NCBI RefSeq assembly: GCF_008831285.2
Contig: NC_045151.1
Coordinates: forward strand, 8,323,682 to 8,387,681
Length of the DNA stretch: 64,000 bases
Reading direction: 5' to 3'
Origin: Nymphaea colorata
Lineage: Eukaryota > Streptophyta > Magnoliopsida > Nymphaeales > Nymphaeaceae
Shown: positions 12,350 to 23,046 of the stretch, piece after piece
How positions within the stretch are numbered: position 1 is the first letter of the stretch
How the letters are laid out: every line of letters begins with the position of its first letter
Translations under genes and position numbers: made by a program
The notes under the pieces: model-generated
Databases searched by the model: none
Seen by the model: the letters and a program-made list of their open reading frames with translations, nothing else
What the model was told of the DNA's origin: nothing

Positions 12350-13924
12350 GACATTGGGAAGCATGTGTTTTTTTTTTCATTAGAAGTTGGACCTTTCTCA
12401 AGAAAGGTCCATATACCTAACTACAATGGCTTGGATTTAAGACATTGACTTCAATACTTGAGCTTATATATACATAGATGTATGTGTGCGTGTGTAATTT
12501 TTCAACTTTTCAGACATGAATGATAATTGTGTTTCAATGCATCTCACATAAGATTGCCTTTGAGACAATTGGATTGGTTGAGGCTGAAAATGACTTCACA
12601 AAGTAGTTGATTGACACAATGTATACATAAAGACACTAGCAATAGCAAAATGTATCCCTTCAATTAAGGTAGTTCCTGTAAGATGCGTATGTTGCATAAC
12701 ATACTTTTAACTTTTATGATATAGATTCTGTTCTTCGTGAGTGACTACACAGAAGAGATGAAAAAATAACATTTTTGTTTAAATTTCCTGATAGGTAAAT
12801 GCTAACCTCATCTCTAGGTGAGTAACCTAGCTAGCTCATTTTCTTGTTCCTTCTAGTATAATCCTATGATTTTCCCAAGTTGTTCAGGTTCTTGGACTAT
12901 GTGCTAGAACTACATTTTTTTCTTAATCTCATAATATTTGCTTTATTTCATGATATATGTCGATAGTTTGATCACATGTTGACATTCTTAGCAAGTTTTT
13001 TACTTAAACTTCAGGTGACACCACAAGGCCATGTTAAGCGGTATCTAAAATGGATTTTAAAAACATAAATATTTATTCTCTATCTTTTTTGTAAAATGAT
13101 CATCATACTGACAACACTACTGAGATCTTTGAATCTAAGACAGACAAACCTTTGATAACATTGTCAACACACTTAGAACAGAAAAAGCTTGGTCTGATCT
13201 CTCCAAGTACCTATGCATATGTAAAGGCTTACCTCTTCCCTACACTTTCGGTCTCAGTGCCAATGCAGCTTGTCCTTAGTATAGGCGTCTATAGAAATAT
13301 GTATTGGTAAGTTCAATAGTATAAGACAAAATATGAAACCCATATATATTCTTACACAATTTGCAATTAACATAAAGATAAAAAGTTCTAGAGCTACTCA
13401 ATTCGAGCGCTATAACCTTTCTTTTATTTGAATGAATATGAAACAATGAACGACCCACCATAAGCAGGGACATATAGGCATCAAACTGCCTATAATTTAT
13501 AAGAATTTAACACATCCAAGAAATGCAGTGAGCGGAGAGACAATATTGTCAATATGATGAACATTTTGCAAAAAAGATAGACAATAGCTTCTCATTTTTT
13601 ATTTTTTAGTATTTTTATTTTTTTATATGTAGATATGTGTGCTTTCAAAACCCATATTAGATTACACTTAAGTTGGCCTTGTCGTGTCACCTGCTGATCA
13701 AGTTTTTAAAACCCATTTTCAGATAGTTTGGTGTTTTATGGACCCAACGGTTTTGTTTCTCTTTTTTGATATGGATACACAAGAGATGATGATGGACAAG
13801 CTTCTGAGCCGATTACTACATGCATTAAAGTTGAGGTTCCTGGTAACTCAAACAATTTACTTCTAGTCATCACTGACTCTTATTTTTACTTTTTACCTCT
13901 TTGGGCATTAGATTTCTGCATCTC
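10670..13924. other. non-coding stretch with a pyrimidine-rich block
   Basis: No gene is supported. A strongly pyrimidine-rich block (about 11180-11730, with CT runs near 11696-11712) resembles the 5' untranslated leader of a plant gene, but I find no credible first exon after it. The frames at 11099-11326 and 11227-11508 are simply this block translated. From 12360 to 13924 I see no motif or repeat structure of note. Confidence 0.5.
12259..12345. repeat. compound (CT)n(TA)n microsatellite
   Basis: About 20 CT units run directly into about 23 TA units. Both strands give long open frames from this run (Ser-Leu, Tyr-Ile, Arg-Glu repeats), which should not be taken as proteins. Confidence 0.97.
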
Positions 13925-14065
13925 TTAATAAGCTATGTCACATAAGTACGAGTGCCAGTGCAGGTACAGGTATGGACCATTCTCAAAAAACTTGGGTGTG
14001 GGGTACAGCTGTACACACACACATATACATAAAACACAATACACACACACATATATATATACATA

Positions 14066-16392
14066 TCAAAAAATTACAAATAAAATAGCATATTCATAAA
14101 TCATGATCCAAAATTTATAGATACTGCTAAACAAAGTATGAAAGTAATTAACATACAAAATATACCAGCTTTGTTGATTCTCCTTAGTCGCATCATCAAG
14201 ATTATAAGGAACAACAGGCTCTGTAAGGTCCATATTAAGAGCATGCAATTCATGGTCTCCTTCAAGTTCCACGTCAATGTCCTTTGGATTAACATCCCAA
14301 TACATGGATGAGCCTGAACTACAAGTTGCAACACAATCACAATATGATTTAAGCTAATATTAACTTTAAACAACCAATATAATCATATGAAGTACGTGAA
14401 AGTAAGCATAGGTTGGAGTGTACATAAACTAAATCTTCTGCTTGCTTACTAGTTAGCTTATTTCTCTTGATGTTGTGAATTTGAGAATAAGTGCTCCAGT
14501 TTCTTTCACAACATGAAGAAGTTGTAGGTTGAGATATAACTTCAATGCAAGCTATTGTTGATTTGGTGTCGGTGCTTCAAAACATAACCGCCATTAATAG
14601 GATCTTCTTCATCTCTTGCCATTGCAGCTTGCAACAAATCAGTTCTTCCATCAGAGAAGCTCGCAAAATCATTATTTATTGTCTTCAACCGATGAGAATC
14701 AAAAAATAGTCTTCCCAAACATATCTCCCTATTGTTTGATATTTCTGGATCTTGATTAGGAGGAACTCAACCAGTACATTATGCCAACCATGTTTATTCA
14801 AAATATTTGGGATTTAAGGAGTGTGCCATACAATGCAAAGGGTTATTGCTTCTATTCCATCTTTTTACTAAAATTTTATGCACATGATCGAAAAACTCAG
14901 AATCATCAAGTGCCATATTTTTCTTCTCATGTATAAAAATGATGTTAATTTCATGTTATCCCACATTTCATAAACTCTATGAAGCATGGGTCCTTCTTTA
15001 TCAACTTCTCTTAGCGTATGCCAAATAGGCTCTGTAAACTGTAGAAAATATGTAATTTTATCACGTCATTCATCATCTAAAATACATTTTTTATTTTTTT
15101 GAGACTTCATAATGTCATTACTTTGAAAAAACTTTTAATCATTGTCAGCCACCATAAGTGTTAATGCACGTTTCACATACTTTATTCTTTTTATCATTAC
15201 AATAATAGATGTAAAACGAGTCTATGCTACCTTCAACAATTTCAAATCAGAATGCTTATTAAATATATCAAGAGCATTGTAGTGGTTTACAACAAAATTT
15301 CTGGTATTTCTGACATCATGCTCAATTTCTTCAATCCATGAACACAATTTAATAGTGTTTGCATCTTTCTTTGATGGGTTGCAAATACTTTTAAGTGCTA
15401 GATTTATACTATATGCCATAGAAGGAGTCCATTAATGTGACTATACTTGAGATCACTTATCAAATTCATCTCTACTTGTTAGCAAACTGGAGCATTATCA
15501 GTAATAATTTGCACAACATTGTCATCACCCACTTCTTTGATGACTTCTATAAATAGCCCTTTTAAATACTCAACATATTTATATTCCCCAAATGCATCAA
15601 CACACTTCAAAAAGATTGGTCCATTACATGAATAAACAATAAAATTTATCAATGGCCGTTTTTGTATATCAGTCCACCTATTAGAAACAATAGATATTCC
15701 ATATTGTGTCCATGAAATTTTTTTCTCTAATAATATTTTAATGTTTGCTTTCTCTTCTCCAAGAATTATGGTTCTCAACTTCTTTGAACTCTGGGGTACA
15801 TACCCAACCAAACTACTATTAGCCAAACCTGTAACAACATCTTTCTAATAAGGATTTCTGGCTACATTAAAAGGAATTGAAGTTGCAAAAAAGAACCTTC
15901 CAATGCTTCTATCCATCTCTACTCTTCCCACATTTTTGAATGCTTGTGCTAATGTTTTGGTGGGTCCCATCCCCTTGCTCATTTTTCTTTTCTTTGAAGC
16001 ATCTTCACTTCCTTCAATAGCATAAAAAGGAATAAATAGTTCATTTGACTTGGCTGAAGATTTTTTTCATATTGGCTGCATCTTGTTCTTTTTTTCAATT
16101 CATTTATCGATTCTTTGCTAATTTTTTTGTAACCTCTAATTTCATGGCCTTTGATATGCAATAAATGAGCCTTGCAATGTCTATAAGGGCCGGTGAAATT
16201 TTTGTTACAGAAATTGCAAGCAAAATTCGTATTTCCACCACCACCACTAGCTTTTCCCAGATGAGTCACATAGCACCAAAGAGACTGAGATGAATCCATT
16301 TCTACTGCAACAATGGTATTAACACTACTACTGCTGCTTGTCATATTTCCACTTCCACGTGTAGGCATCATTCCTTTTCCTTTATCAGCCAT
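14066..16392 (-). pseudogene. hAT transposase (BED finger, DUF659, hAT C-terminal domain), broken
   Basis: The transposase would cut and paste the surrounding element in the nucleus. Reading downward from the ATG at 16392: a Ser-rich start, then a BED zinc finger with W-CYV, CNFCNKNF and HLLHIKGHEI (about residues 38-90). The expected final Cys is Tyr. About 15826-15479 is a DUF659-type block with NRWTDIQKRPLINFIVYS and VVQIITDNA, holding a catalytic-type Asp. At 15419-15222 follow MAYSINLALKSI and a W-IEEIEHDVRNTRNFVVNH block. At 14400-14560 lies the dimerisation region, SCCERNWSTYSQIHNIKRNK and LTSKQAEDLVYVH. An in-frame stop follows 'ARNPY' near 15850 and further shifts occur in 14600-15220, so the gene is inactive. 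A separated C-terminal tail at 14305-14170 suggests an intron near 14330. Confidence 0.88.
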
Positions 16393-16796
16393 TACAACTT
16401 ATGTCTGAAATGCAAAAAACTTTAACCAATAACTGAAAATACATATCAATAATTCAAGCACGTAAAAAAAAAATTGATGTAGCTCTGCTAGTCAGTGGCT
16501 GTCACACCAAAACAATGCAGCCGTTGGAGCTACATCACATAATTGCATGCTCAAATCAGGCGACCAGAAAAACATAAAAATCAGATTGTCTACAACAGTC
16601 TAGAAAAATGCACAAACGTTGGATAGAAGAGAGAGGATGAAAAAAGTCGACAAAAGATGAAAATGCCTACCGCCAGTTGATGGGAGAGGCTGTCAGACAA
16701 GGGGTGAGGCTGCAAAAGAAATAAGATGCTTAAATGTTGGTTAGAGAAAGAAAACCCACATCAAACGATGGAGAACCAGATTTTGGTCGTTGTTGT

Positions 16797-17115
16797 TGAT
16801 GGCTCTGCTATGTTTCGCTTCTCTTTAACATTAAAAAGGCACCACCCTTCGCCAAAGAAGTCATCGGTCATCGGAGAAGTCGCTGTTTCCTACAAAATCA
16901 TAGGACAAGTCAACATTCGCTAGAGTGGAGCTTGTTGTCGTCAGTCGCTAAGGGTGAAACACAAAAACTATTGAGGGATAAGCTACGCTTTGCTTCTCTT
17001 TAAGATTAAAAAATGCATCGCCCTTGAGAAGTCGTTGGTCATCGGAGAAGTCGTTGTTCGCTGGAGAATCACTGGAGTGGAGCTTGCTGCCACCCGTCGG
17101 TCACTATGGGTGAAA
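16797..17115. repeat. diverged direct duplication in the hAT 5' region
   Basis: Two copies of a block of about 150 bp lie in tandem: the first around 16806-16955, the second around 16981-17115. Shared words include 'cttctcttta', 'tcggtcatcggagaagtcg' and 'gagtggagcttg'. They lie upstream of the transposase start on the minus strand, within the 5' untranslated or subterminal region. The copies are clearly diverged, so the duplication is older than the short ones elsewhere in the window. Confidence 0.7.
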
Positions 17116-17361
17116 ATGCAGAACCGTCAAAGGCTCTGTGTTTCCTCTTTAAAATGAAAATGTAAACCCTAACTATGGATGTTTTTGGACTTGGTCGACT
17201 TTGGCCAAGTCTTAAAATGGATGGATACGTACTCGAGTACGTTGATCATACTTGAAACAGTGAGTGCGGTACCCAGGGTATACCCAAGTGCATACATGTA
17301 CCCGTACTAGTTTGGTGTGGGTACTGCTCTTCCGTGTTACATAGCTAATAAGGTTACTATT

Positions 17362-17651
17362 TGTTAGCAAATTGTAGCGAAAGAGAAGACTATATTTTTC
17401 AGAGAATTATTGACATGCTATGTGTGTGTGGGTTCAACTTTGGACCCTCTCCGACCCATAGTCTTGTTGTATCCTATTTAATTTATCCTATTTAATTAAC
17501 ATGTAACCCTAATTTTTCTAGTTAATGAGAATTAAGAGAGAGAGTGACCGACAGCTGGTGAGTGCTAGAATCCTCTCCTAATTGTGCTTTTTCCTCATGT
17601 TAAGGGTTTTCCATGTTACATCTGTGTTCTTTGTGCTTTCTCTATTCAACA
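17362..17651 (+). mobile_element. probable Ty1/copia LTR (solo or 5')
   Basis: This is the stretch directly before a methionine-tRNA primer-binding site. It ends in 'caaca' (a CA end) and a TG start fits at 17362 ('tgttagcaaa'), 10 bases beyond the hAT target duplication. Length would be about 290 bp. The right boundary is set by the primer site; the left boundary is inferred. I found no partner LTR or pol sequence belonging to it, so only the 5' end of an element seems to remain. Confidence 0.5.
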
Positions 17652-17663
17652 TGGTATCAGAGC
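17652..17663 (+). other. primer-binding site, initiator methionine tRNA type
   Basis: TGGTATCAGAGC is the exact complement of the 3' end of plant initiator tRNA-Met and is the standard primer site of Ty1/copia and some gypsy elements. Reverse transcription of the element would start here. The following open frame to 18018 has no gag motif. Confidence 0.8.
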
Positions 17664-18114
17664 TGAATTTCTGACAATCTGGTCATTGTCGACAGTCCTC
17701 CTTGGCATTGATCAAGCCTGTCATCATCTTCCTTTGGCACCAATGTTGTCCTCTCATTTCGAGCCTGTCATCGTCTTCCCATCTAGTGTTGTCACTAGCG
17801 TGAAGTTCTACCACTGCTATCGCTCGTCGCTATTGGTTTTTCTCCTGTCGCCTCCACTGTCGATTGTGCATCGCCCAAACTTTCTAATGTTGCCACTCAC
17901 TATTGTTGCTATGGTTGTCGTTTCCATTGCCTTTGTCTCTCGTTGCTTGCATCGCTTGAGTTTACGATGCGGCAGCAGGTGCTGGACCAAGGTGAAGGTT
18001 CCGTTTGGCTTCGCCTAGGTTATCGGGTCTGTGTTGAAGGCTGCCGCTGTCGAAGGCTGCCAGTATCAAAGGCTAGGTCTGTTGCCATCGTTTTCGTCAG
18101 GACCCTGATGGGAA
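17664..18114. other. leader-like non-coding stretch after the primer site
   Basis: GC content is a little higher than in the surroundings. The 144-codon frame at 17584-18018 starts inside the putative LTR and has no recognisable motif, so I do not call it a gene. The sequence changes at about 18115 into the Tat LTR family. Confidence 0.5.
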
Positions 18115-19092
18115 GATGAAGATGAGAAAGGAAAAAAAAAAGAGAAATGAGAGGGATGATGGTTACATACCTCTAATGAGAAATGACCTAAGGAAAATGA
18201 ACACCTTCACTTGAAGATCCCCTTTGAGTGAAACTTCAAGATGACACCTCCAAGAGGGTTGTAGCTTGCTCCAAGTTGGAGAGGAAAATGGAAAGAGGAA
18301 GATAGAGAGAGAGAGAGAGAGAGCTTAAGAGAAACTCTAAGTTTTCAAGTGAGAATACACTATAGTTTCTCCCAAGAGCCAATCTTACCTAAGAGGGGGG
18401 AAAATGGGAGGTATTTATAAAATATTTTGGAGCCAAAACCCTAAATTTGAATTTTTTTGACCTAAAAAGACTAAAATCACCCTCTAAAAGGAGATTTTTT
18501 TGTCAAAAAGAAGGGCAAATTGGTCTTGTCCACCTAAAAAGACTAAAGTCACCCTCTAAAAGGAGATTTTGTGATAAAAAAAAGGGCAAATGGGTCTTGT
18601 CCACCCAAAAAGACTAAAATCACTTTTTAGAAGGAGATTTTTTGGTCAAAAGGAAAGGCAAATGGGTCTTGTCCACCCAAGAAGACTAAAATCTTTCTCT
18701 AAAAGGAGATTTTTTGGTCAAAAGGAAGGGCAAATGTGTCTTGTCCACCCAAAAAAACTAAAATTACCCTTTAAAAGGAGATTTTTTGGTCAAAAGGAAT
18801 GACAAATAGGTCTTGTCCACCCAAAAAGACTAAAATTACCCTCTAAAAAGAGGTTTTTTGTCAAAAGGAGAGACAAATGGGTATTAAATGATCGATTTGG
18901 ATCTGAACTTGGGTTTTGGATCTAATTTGGATATGAAAGTTGTATTTTGGATTTAATTTGGATCTAAAAGTTGTATTTTGGATTTAATTTGGATCTACAA
19001 GTTGTATTTTGGATTTGAAACTTGTGCCTAAATTTGAGTTTCGCGCTTGGATAAAACATCATAATCTTTTAGAAAAATTTGGTCTGATTACA
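18115..19092 (-). mobile_element. Tat-family LTR fragment, 5' part, minus strand
   Basis: In reverse complement this starts TGTAATCAGACC, the counterpart of the TGTTATCACCCC start of the 3' LTR at 44861-42218. It follows that LTR through the 'ggatctaatttggat' repeats, the promoter (TATTTATA at 18412-18419 on the plus strand) and the leader with GA runs (18308-18329), up to a 'cctctaatgag' word. Only the first kilobase or so of the 2.6-kb LTR is present; the 3' part is missing. It also holds a 72-bp tandem array absent from the other copies. It faces another LTR fragment head to head at 19093. Confidence 0.72.
18468..18885. repeat. 72-bp tandem repeat array, about 6 units
   Basis: The word 'cttgtccacc' starts at 18535, 18596, 18668, 18740 and 18812, a spacing of 61, 72, 72 and 72. 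A sixth degenerate unit ends at about 18885. Each unit contains 'aggagatttttt', 'tcaaaagga' and 'gggcaaatgggtcttgtcc'. Because 72 is a multiple of three, one frame (18590-18802) stays open as three 24-residue repeats of the type 'LVHPKRLKS..RRFFGQKE'. I read this as a by-product of the array inside the LTR, not a protein. Confidence 0.92.
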
Positions 19093-20615
19093 CACGGTCT
19101 CACACCGTGCTCTGCAACGCGTCTCGTGCTGCCGCGGGACAGCACTGCGTGTGCGTGGCCATGCCGGTTGCACAGACCCTTTTCTTAGCTAAAAACCACC
19201 CCACAAGTGGCAGTTTTGGCCTTGTCGGGTGGGCATTAGTTCTACCCAACCTCAAAGGGGTATTTGCAAGGGTAATGGCCTATCCCACTTGTCAAAACCT
19301 ATTTAAAAAAATTAAAATAATTCAAAAATACTTAGAATTCGCATGAAAACATTGTTAAATTCAAAAAAATTGAAATTTTGAGTTTTGGCTCCAAAATTAT
19401 CTATAAATACCCCTACAATCTTCTCTATTGGGCATGAGCTAACCCTTGGGGAACCTCTAGTGTTTTTTCACTTGAAGATTTAAAGTTTTCCTTAGTTCTC
19501 TATCTCCATTTATCTCTTCTTTTCTTCTTCTTCTTCTCCAACATTAGGAGCAAACTTCTCCAAGTTTCAACTCTCCAAGGAAACACAAGGAGATCTCTTG
19601 GAGTAAAATTGTCATCATCTTGGAGTTTTACCTGAGGTGACTCTAGGATCATCCAAAGAAGGAGACTCGTTCCTAAAATCATTCATATTAGAGGTACGTA
19701 GTCTTATTCTTTTTGTCGTTTATTTTCATTTCCTCATGCCACCTTTAAATGGCCGTGCAAGGAACCTTTAAATATTTCCTATCCAGAATCGATAGCTACT
19801 CTTGAGTGCACCGAGAGTATGAGCAAAGCGAAATAAGTTCCTTTATTCATTTCTTTTTGAAATAGGCTTGTTATATTGCTTTGTCCTTCGTTTATGTTGA
19901 GATGATGTTCATGGCATGATGAATTATTTTTTCCTAATTAATATGCAAATAAATGGTAAGAATGAGCAATTGGGTTGGGATTTCTTCATTATTATGTTCA
20001 TTTTGAGGTTGAGATTCGTCCAACCCAAGAAGGCCCTTCACGAATACGTACATGTTAAAATACATTTTCATGACATTCTCACGTTTAGTTTCTCTCTTAA
20101 TCACTTTAATATGAACTCCAATGAGTGCTTTATTACGTTGGTCTCCATTTCATGTGTATTCGTTTTCCTTCCATACTCAATGGTAGGAGAAATAGATTTT
20201 CTTATAATAAACAAAATAATTATGGCTTTATGTTCACATATAAAATATTTGGATAATGTTTTCCAAAAGATTTTAAAAAATAAGAACCCTTTTTAATGAG
20301 GCCTTGGAAACTTAGCCTAGGTTCTTGTATGAGCCCAAGTTTCTCTCTGGCTTACATAGAAAAATCGAAGTAAGAGATTTTCAAGTTATTTCTTGATTTC
20401 AACTCTCATGAAAGTATATGTGTATATACATATTATATACATATATGTCCACATGAATATATCTCTTTGTCCTTCTCTCTTTATGATTTAACATATTCCT
20501 TTACAAATTTTCATATATGTATACATATAAATGCATATATTTGTATATTCCATTATCTCTCTCTCTCTGGAATATTTTATCTCTCTCCACAAGTCAAATG
20601 TCTTCTTTTACAAAT

Positions 20616-20666
<51 letters not shown>

Positions 20667-21477
20667 TGTGTATATGTATGCATATCACTCTCTTTCTTTT
20701 TAAAATCTTTTATCTTGTGATTTTAAAACCTCTTTCACTCTCTCCCTTCCTCTCGGATTAAAGTATTTTCTCTTTTTCATTCTTTTGAATATTTTTCTTC
20801 TATGATCTATGGTTTTAATTTCTCATTTGTTGACTTTACCAAGACAAAAATTCAAATAATTACCTAATTAGAATCATATTTGATAGTCTATAAATGGTAG
20901 AAATGTTTTTAGATGAATGTTGTGGTAGGAATGAGTGATTTGTTTTTAATTATGTAAGCTCACTGCATTCATACATACACATTCACTTATAGAAATCACG
21001 AATGACCACATACACTTCCTTACAAAAACTTAAGCAAAATGAGATGGAGTTCTAGTTAGGTATAACCGAATTATAGCAAAATCTCAAACCTACTTAAATT
21101 CTTAAGAGAACACTAAATCAACTTAAAAAAAAGTGATTTTCAAAGGTTTCCAAATGATATTTATAAAGATTTCTTAAATCAAAGTGTTTTATATTCTCGA
21201 ATAATTCTTTAAAACTTTCTCAAAATTTTGAAACATCAAATCTTTAATATTTTCTCAAACACCACACCACATTTAAAATGAAAAGATGTTTAAGCAAAAA
21301 TGAAATGCATCAAGAATAAACATAGCCATTGGATTGATTATCCTTGGTAAAGGCACCGGCAATTATCAATCTTTATGCCGACGAGCGTGTCCCATTTCCT
21401 TCTCATTTCAAAAAAAATAAAATAAAATTTTTCCGAAGCACTCCAAAAACCAAAATAGATTTTTGAGGATGCAAACA
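19093..21477 (+). mobile_element. Tat-family LTR, plus strand, 5' end missing
   Basis: This runs in the opposite orientation to the LTRs at 42218-44861 and 54437-56340 and matches them along its length: promoter TATAAATA at 19402-19409, splice-like 'gaggtacgtag' near 19690, a block around 'gtgcaccgagagtat' (19806), 'aatgaggccttggaaactt' (20296), a TA microsatellite at the same position, and the end GGATGCAAACA at 21477. Beyond that end there is no Tat primer site, so it is a solo or 3' LTR rather than the start of a full element. The first few hundred bases seen in the 44861-42218 copy are missing. The frame at 19916-20296 is not a gene. Confidence 0.75.
20620..20664. repeat. TA microsatellite in the LTR
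   Basis: About 22 TA units. The minus-strand LTRs have TA runs at the same LTR position (43145-43180 and 55333-55424), so the run is an inherited part of the LTR that has changed length. Confidence 0.97.
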
Positions 21478-22228
21478 AGACCCAATATTTATGTTTATGT
21501 GCTTGTAAGACGTGTAAGGAGCAGTATTTTACATGTTGTTTTATAGGTTGTGGCTGAAATAATACACACTATATTGTCTCATCGTTCCATGTTGGGAATG
21601 CTTCTTGATGCCTGTGAAGGTAAATTTTCTTCACTTTTTATGATTTGTTAATATAGGCTACGATAATTTCTCGTTCCCTCTGGGTTGGTAATTGAGATTC
21701 AATTTGGTATTTCTCATTGGCGCTTCTTCAATTTCAAGTGCAAACTTTTATATTATCAATCTCATGGTCACTAATCAATCAATCGGCTATGTTATGAGCT
21801 AATAGAGAAACTGATTCCTAGCAGCATCATGGCAGCTCTGATGCACGACATTTTTATCAAGTGCAGTCAGTTTGGTTTTGAGATCGATGAACCCCAAGAC
21901 ATAGGTTGGCTACCTATGTCTTCACTCACCTCTCATCACCCTCAGCCATGCCTCGATGTGTTCCTTGGCAATAGAGAAGAGAGAGCCGCAAGCATTTATT
22001 CAAAGTGCCTGTAATCAGGAAACTAATGTACTTAGTTATTTACCTTGATAAATGCTGCACCTTTAATTCTTTATAATAATTTCATTCATTTTGTAACTTC
22101 TTAACTTTTTTTTATCTCCATAGGACCAGCCAACAATAAAAGGCGTGCAACATGCTCTTCCTGAAGATATCTGAGCCATAAATTGAGGCATTTTCCTTAA
22201 AATGTTGCTTTTTAATTTTGATATCTCA

Positions 22229-22259
<31 letters not shown>

Positions 22260-22553
22260 TTGCTTCATCTCACCAAAGAAGCAATTAATACATCTCTCTA
22301 TGACTAGTTCTCTATGATGGATTATACATGCTTTGGGACCAAAAGACATTGGTGTTTGATTTTCTTTGGCTTATTATCTGTGCCTTGTAAAAGTGCTTTC
22401 AAAGTTATAGTATCATCTAGTTGAACCTGTTTAGCGTATAGTTGAAATTACAAATGTTGTAAGCATGAGGCTGAAGAGCCTTATATTGCCCTGTTAGGAA
22501 ACAAAGTAACTTTTTTAGAGGGATTTGAATTGATAATGTTGAAAAAATCTTGA
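21478..22553. other. low-evidence host gene remnant
   Basis: At 21547-21619 a 73-base open block follows an acceptor-like 'gttttatag' and is followed by a GTAAAT donor. It would read VVAEIIHTILSHRSMLGMLL plus DACE. At 21829-22014 is a 61-codon frame with no recognisable family. The two do not join in phase (joining creates a stop at once), so I do not propose a gene model. A short TA microsatellite lies near 22235-22258. The stretch sits between two mobile elements and may be a fragment of an old gene. Confidence 0.25.
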
Positions 22554-23046
22554 TGCAAGCTCAGCTTGCAGAGACGACAAACGGAACGTTCAAAGCAAAA
22601 GTAACGACACTATGTGACAACAAATGTAAAGGAAAAGACAACATGTAAAGGAAAATTTACTTTTTTTCTTTAAAGTCATTGATTTTCTACAAAATAAGTT
22701 GTCACCCATTTATATGGTTAGAAGAAAGTAACGGGTCGTGTCCTGAGCACATACCCGGAATCCGAATGGATCCAAACAGATACAAACTGAATATAAGTAC
22801 AAAATAGATCTCAAAACAATATATAATCCATAATCACAATTCATGTAGTCTAAGCTGAAGAAGGGCTGGATGTGCGTGGAAGTGTTCTCTTCATGCGCCT
22901 CAAGTATCTATGTAAAGGCACCTCATCTTGACTATGCTCCAAATCCGCAGGCGATTTCATGGATGAAGACTCATGATCTACATTGAAGCACGAAGGTGGG
23001 GGACCTGAAGCAAGGAACTAGAACAAACAACATGATGAGATAAGCA
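22554..23046 (-). repeat. 3' LTR of the Ty3/gypsy element
   Basis: In reverse complement it ends GCTGAGCTTGCA. It matches the other LTR at 29087-29588 along about 490 bp, including 'cacccatttatatgg', 'gtggatccaa'-like words and 'cacctcatc.tgactatgct'. The two copies differ by many scattered substitutions, so insertion is not recent. The low end (22554) is set by the shared TGCAAGCTCAGC; the high end is approximate because similarity fades. Confidence 0.8.

Larger units (their letters stand above)
13933..17344 (-). mobile_element. complete hAT DNA transposon with TIRs and 8-bp TSD
   Basis: The element begins CTATGTCACATAAGTAC and its other end reads, in reverse complement, CTATGTAACACGGAAGA. 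The outer 12 bases of these terminal inverted repeats agree at 11 positions. The flanking octamers are TTAATAAG (13925-13932) and CTAATAAG (17345-17352), a target-site duplication with one mismatch. Eight-base duplications and BED-type transposases define the hAT superfamily. Both subterminal regions share 'acttgggt' and 'gggtac' words, as expected for transposase-binding repeats. Length is 3412 bp. The transposase gene inside (16392 down to about 14066) is broken. CA and TA dinucleotide runs lie just inside the left end (14014-14062). Confidence 0.9.

Noticed and set aside
17584-18018. 144-codon open frame
   Set aside because: Starts inside the putative LTR, crosses the primer site, and shows no gag or host motif.
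18590-18802. 70-codon frame with three 24-residue basic repeats
   Set aside because: Open only because the 72-bp DNA repeat is a multiple of three; the array sits in an LTR and reads against its orientation.
18468-18885. Resemblance to a CRISPR array
   Set aside because: Units are contiguous with no unique spacers, in plant nuclear DNA.
21547-22014. Two-exon gene model joining 21547-21619 with 21829-22014
   Set aside because: Phases do not agree; the join runs into a stop at once.
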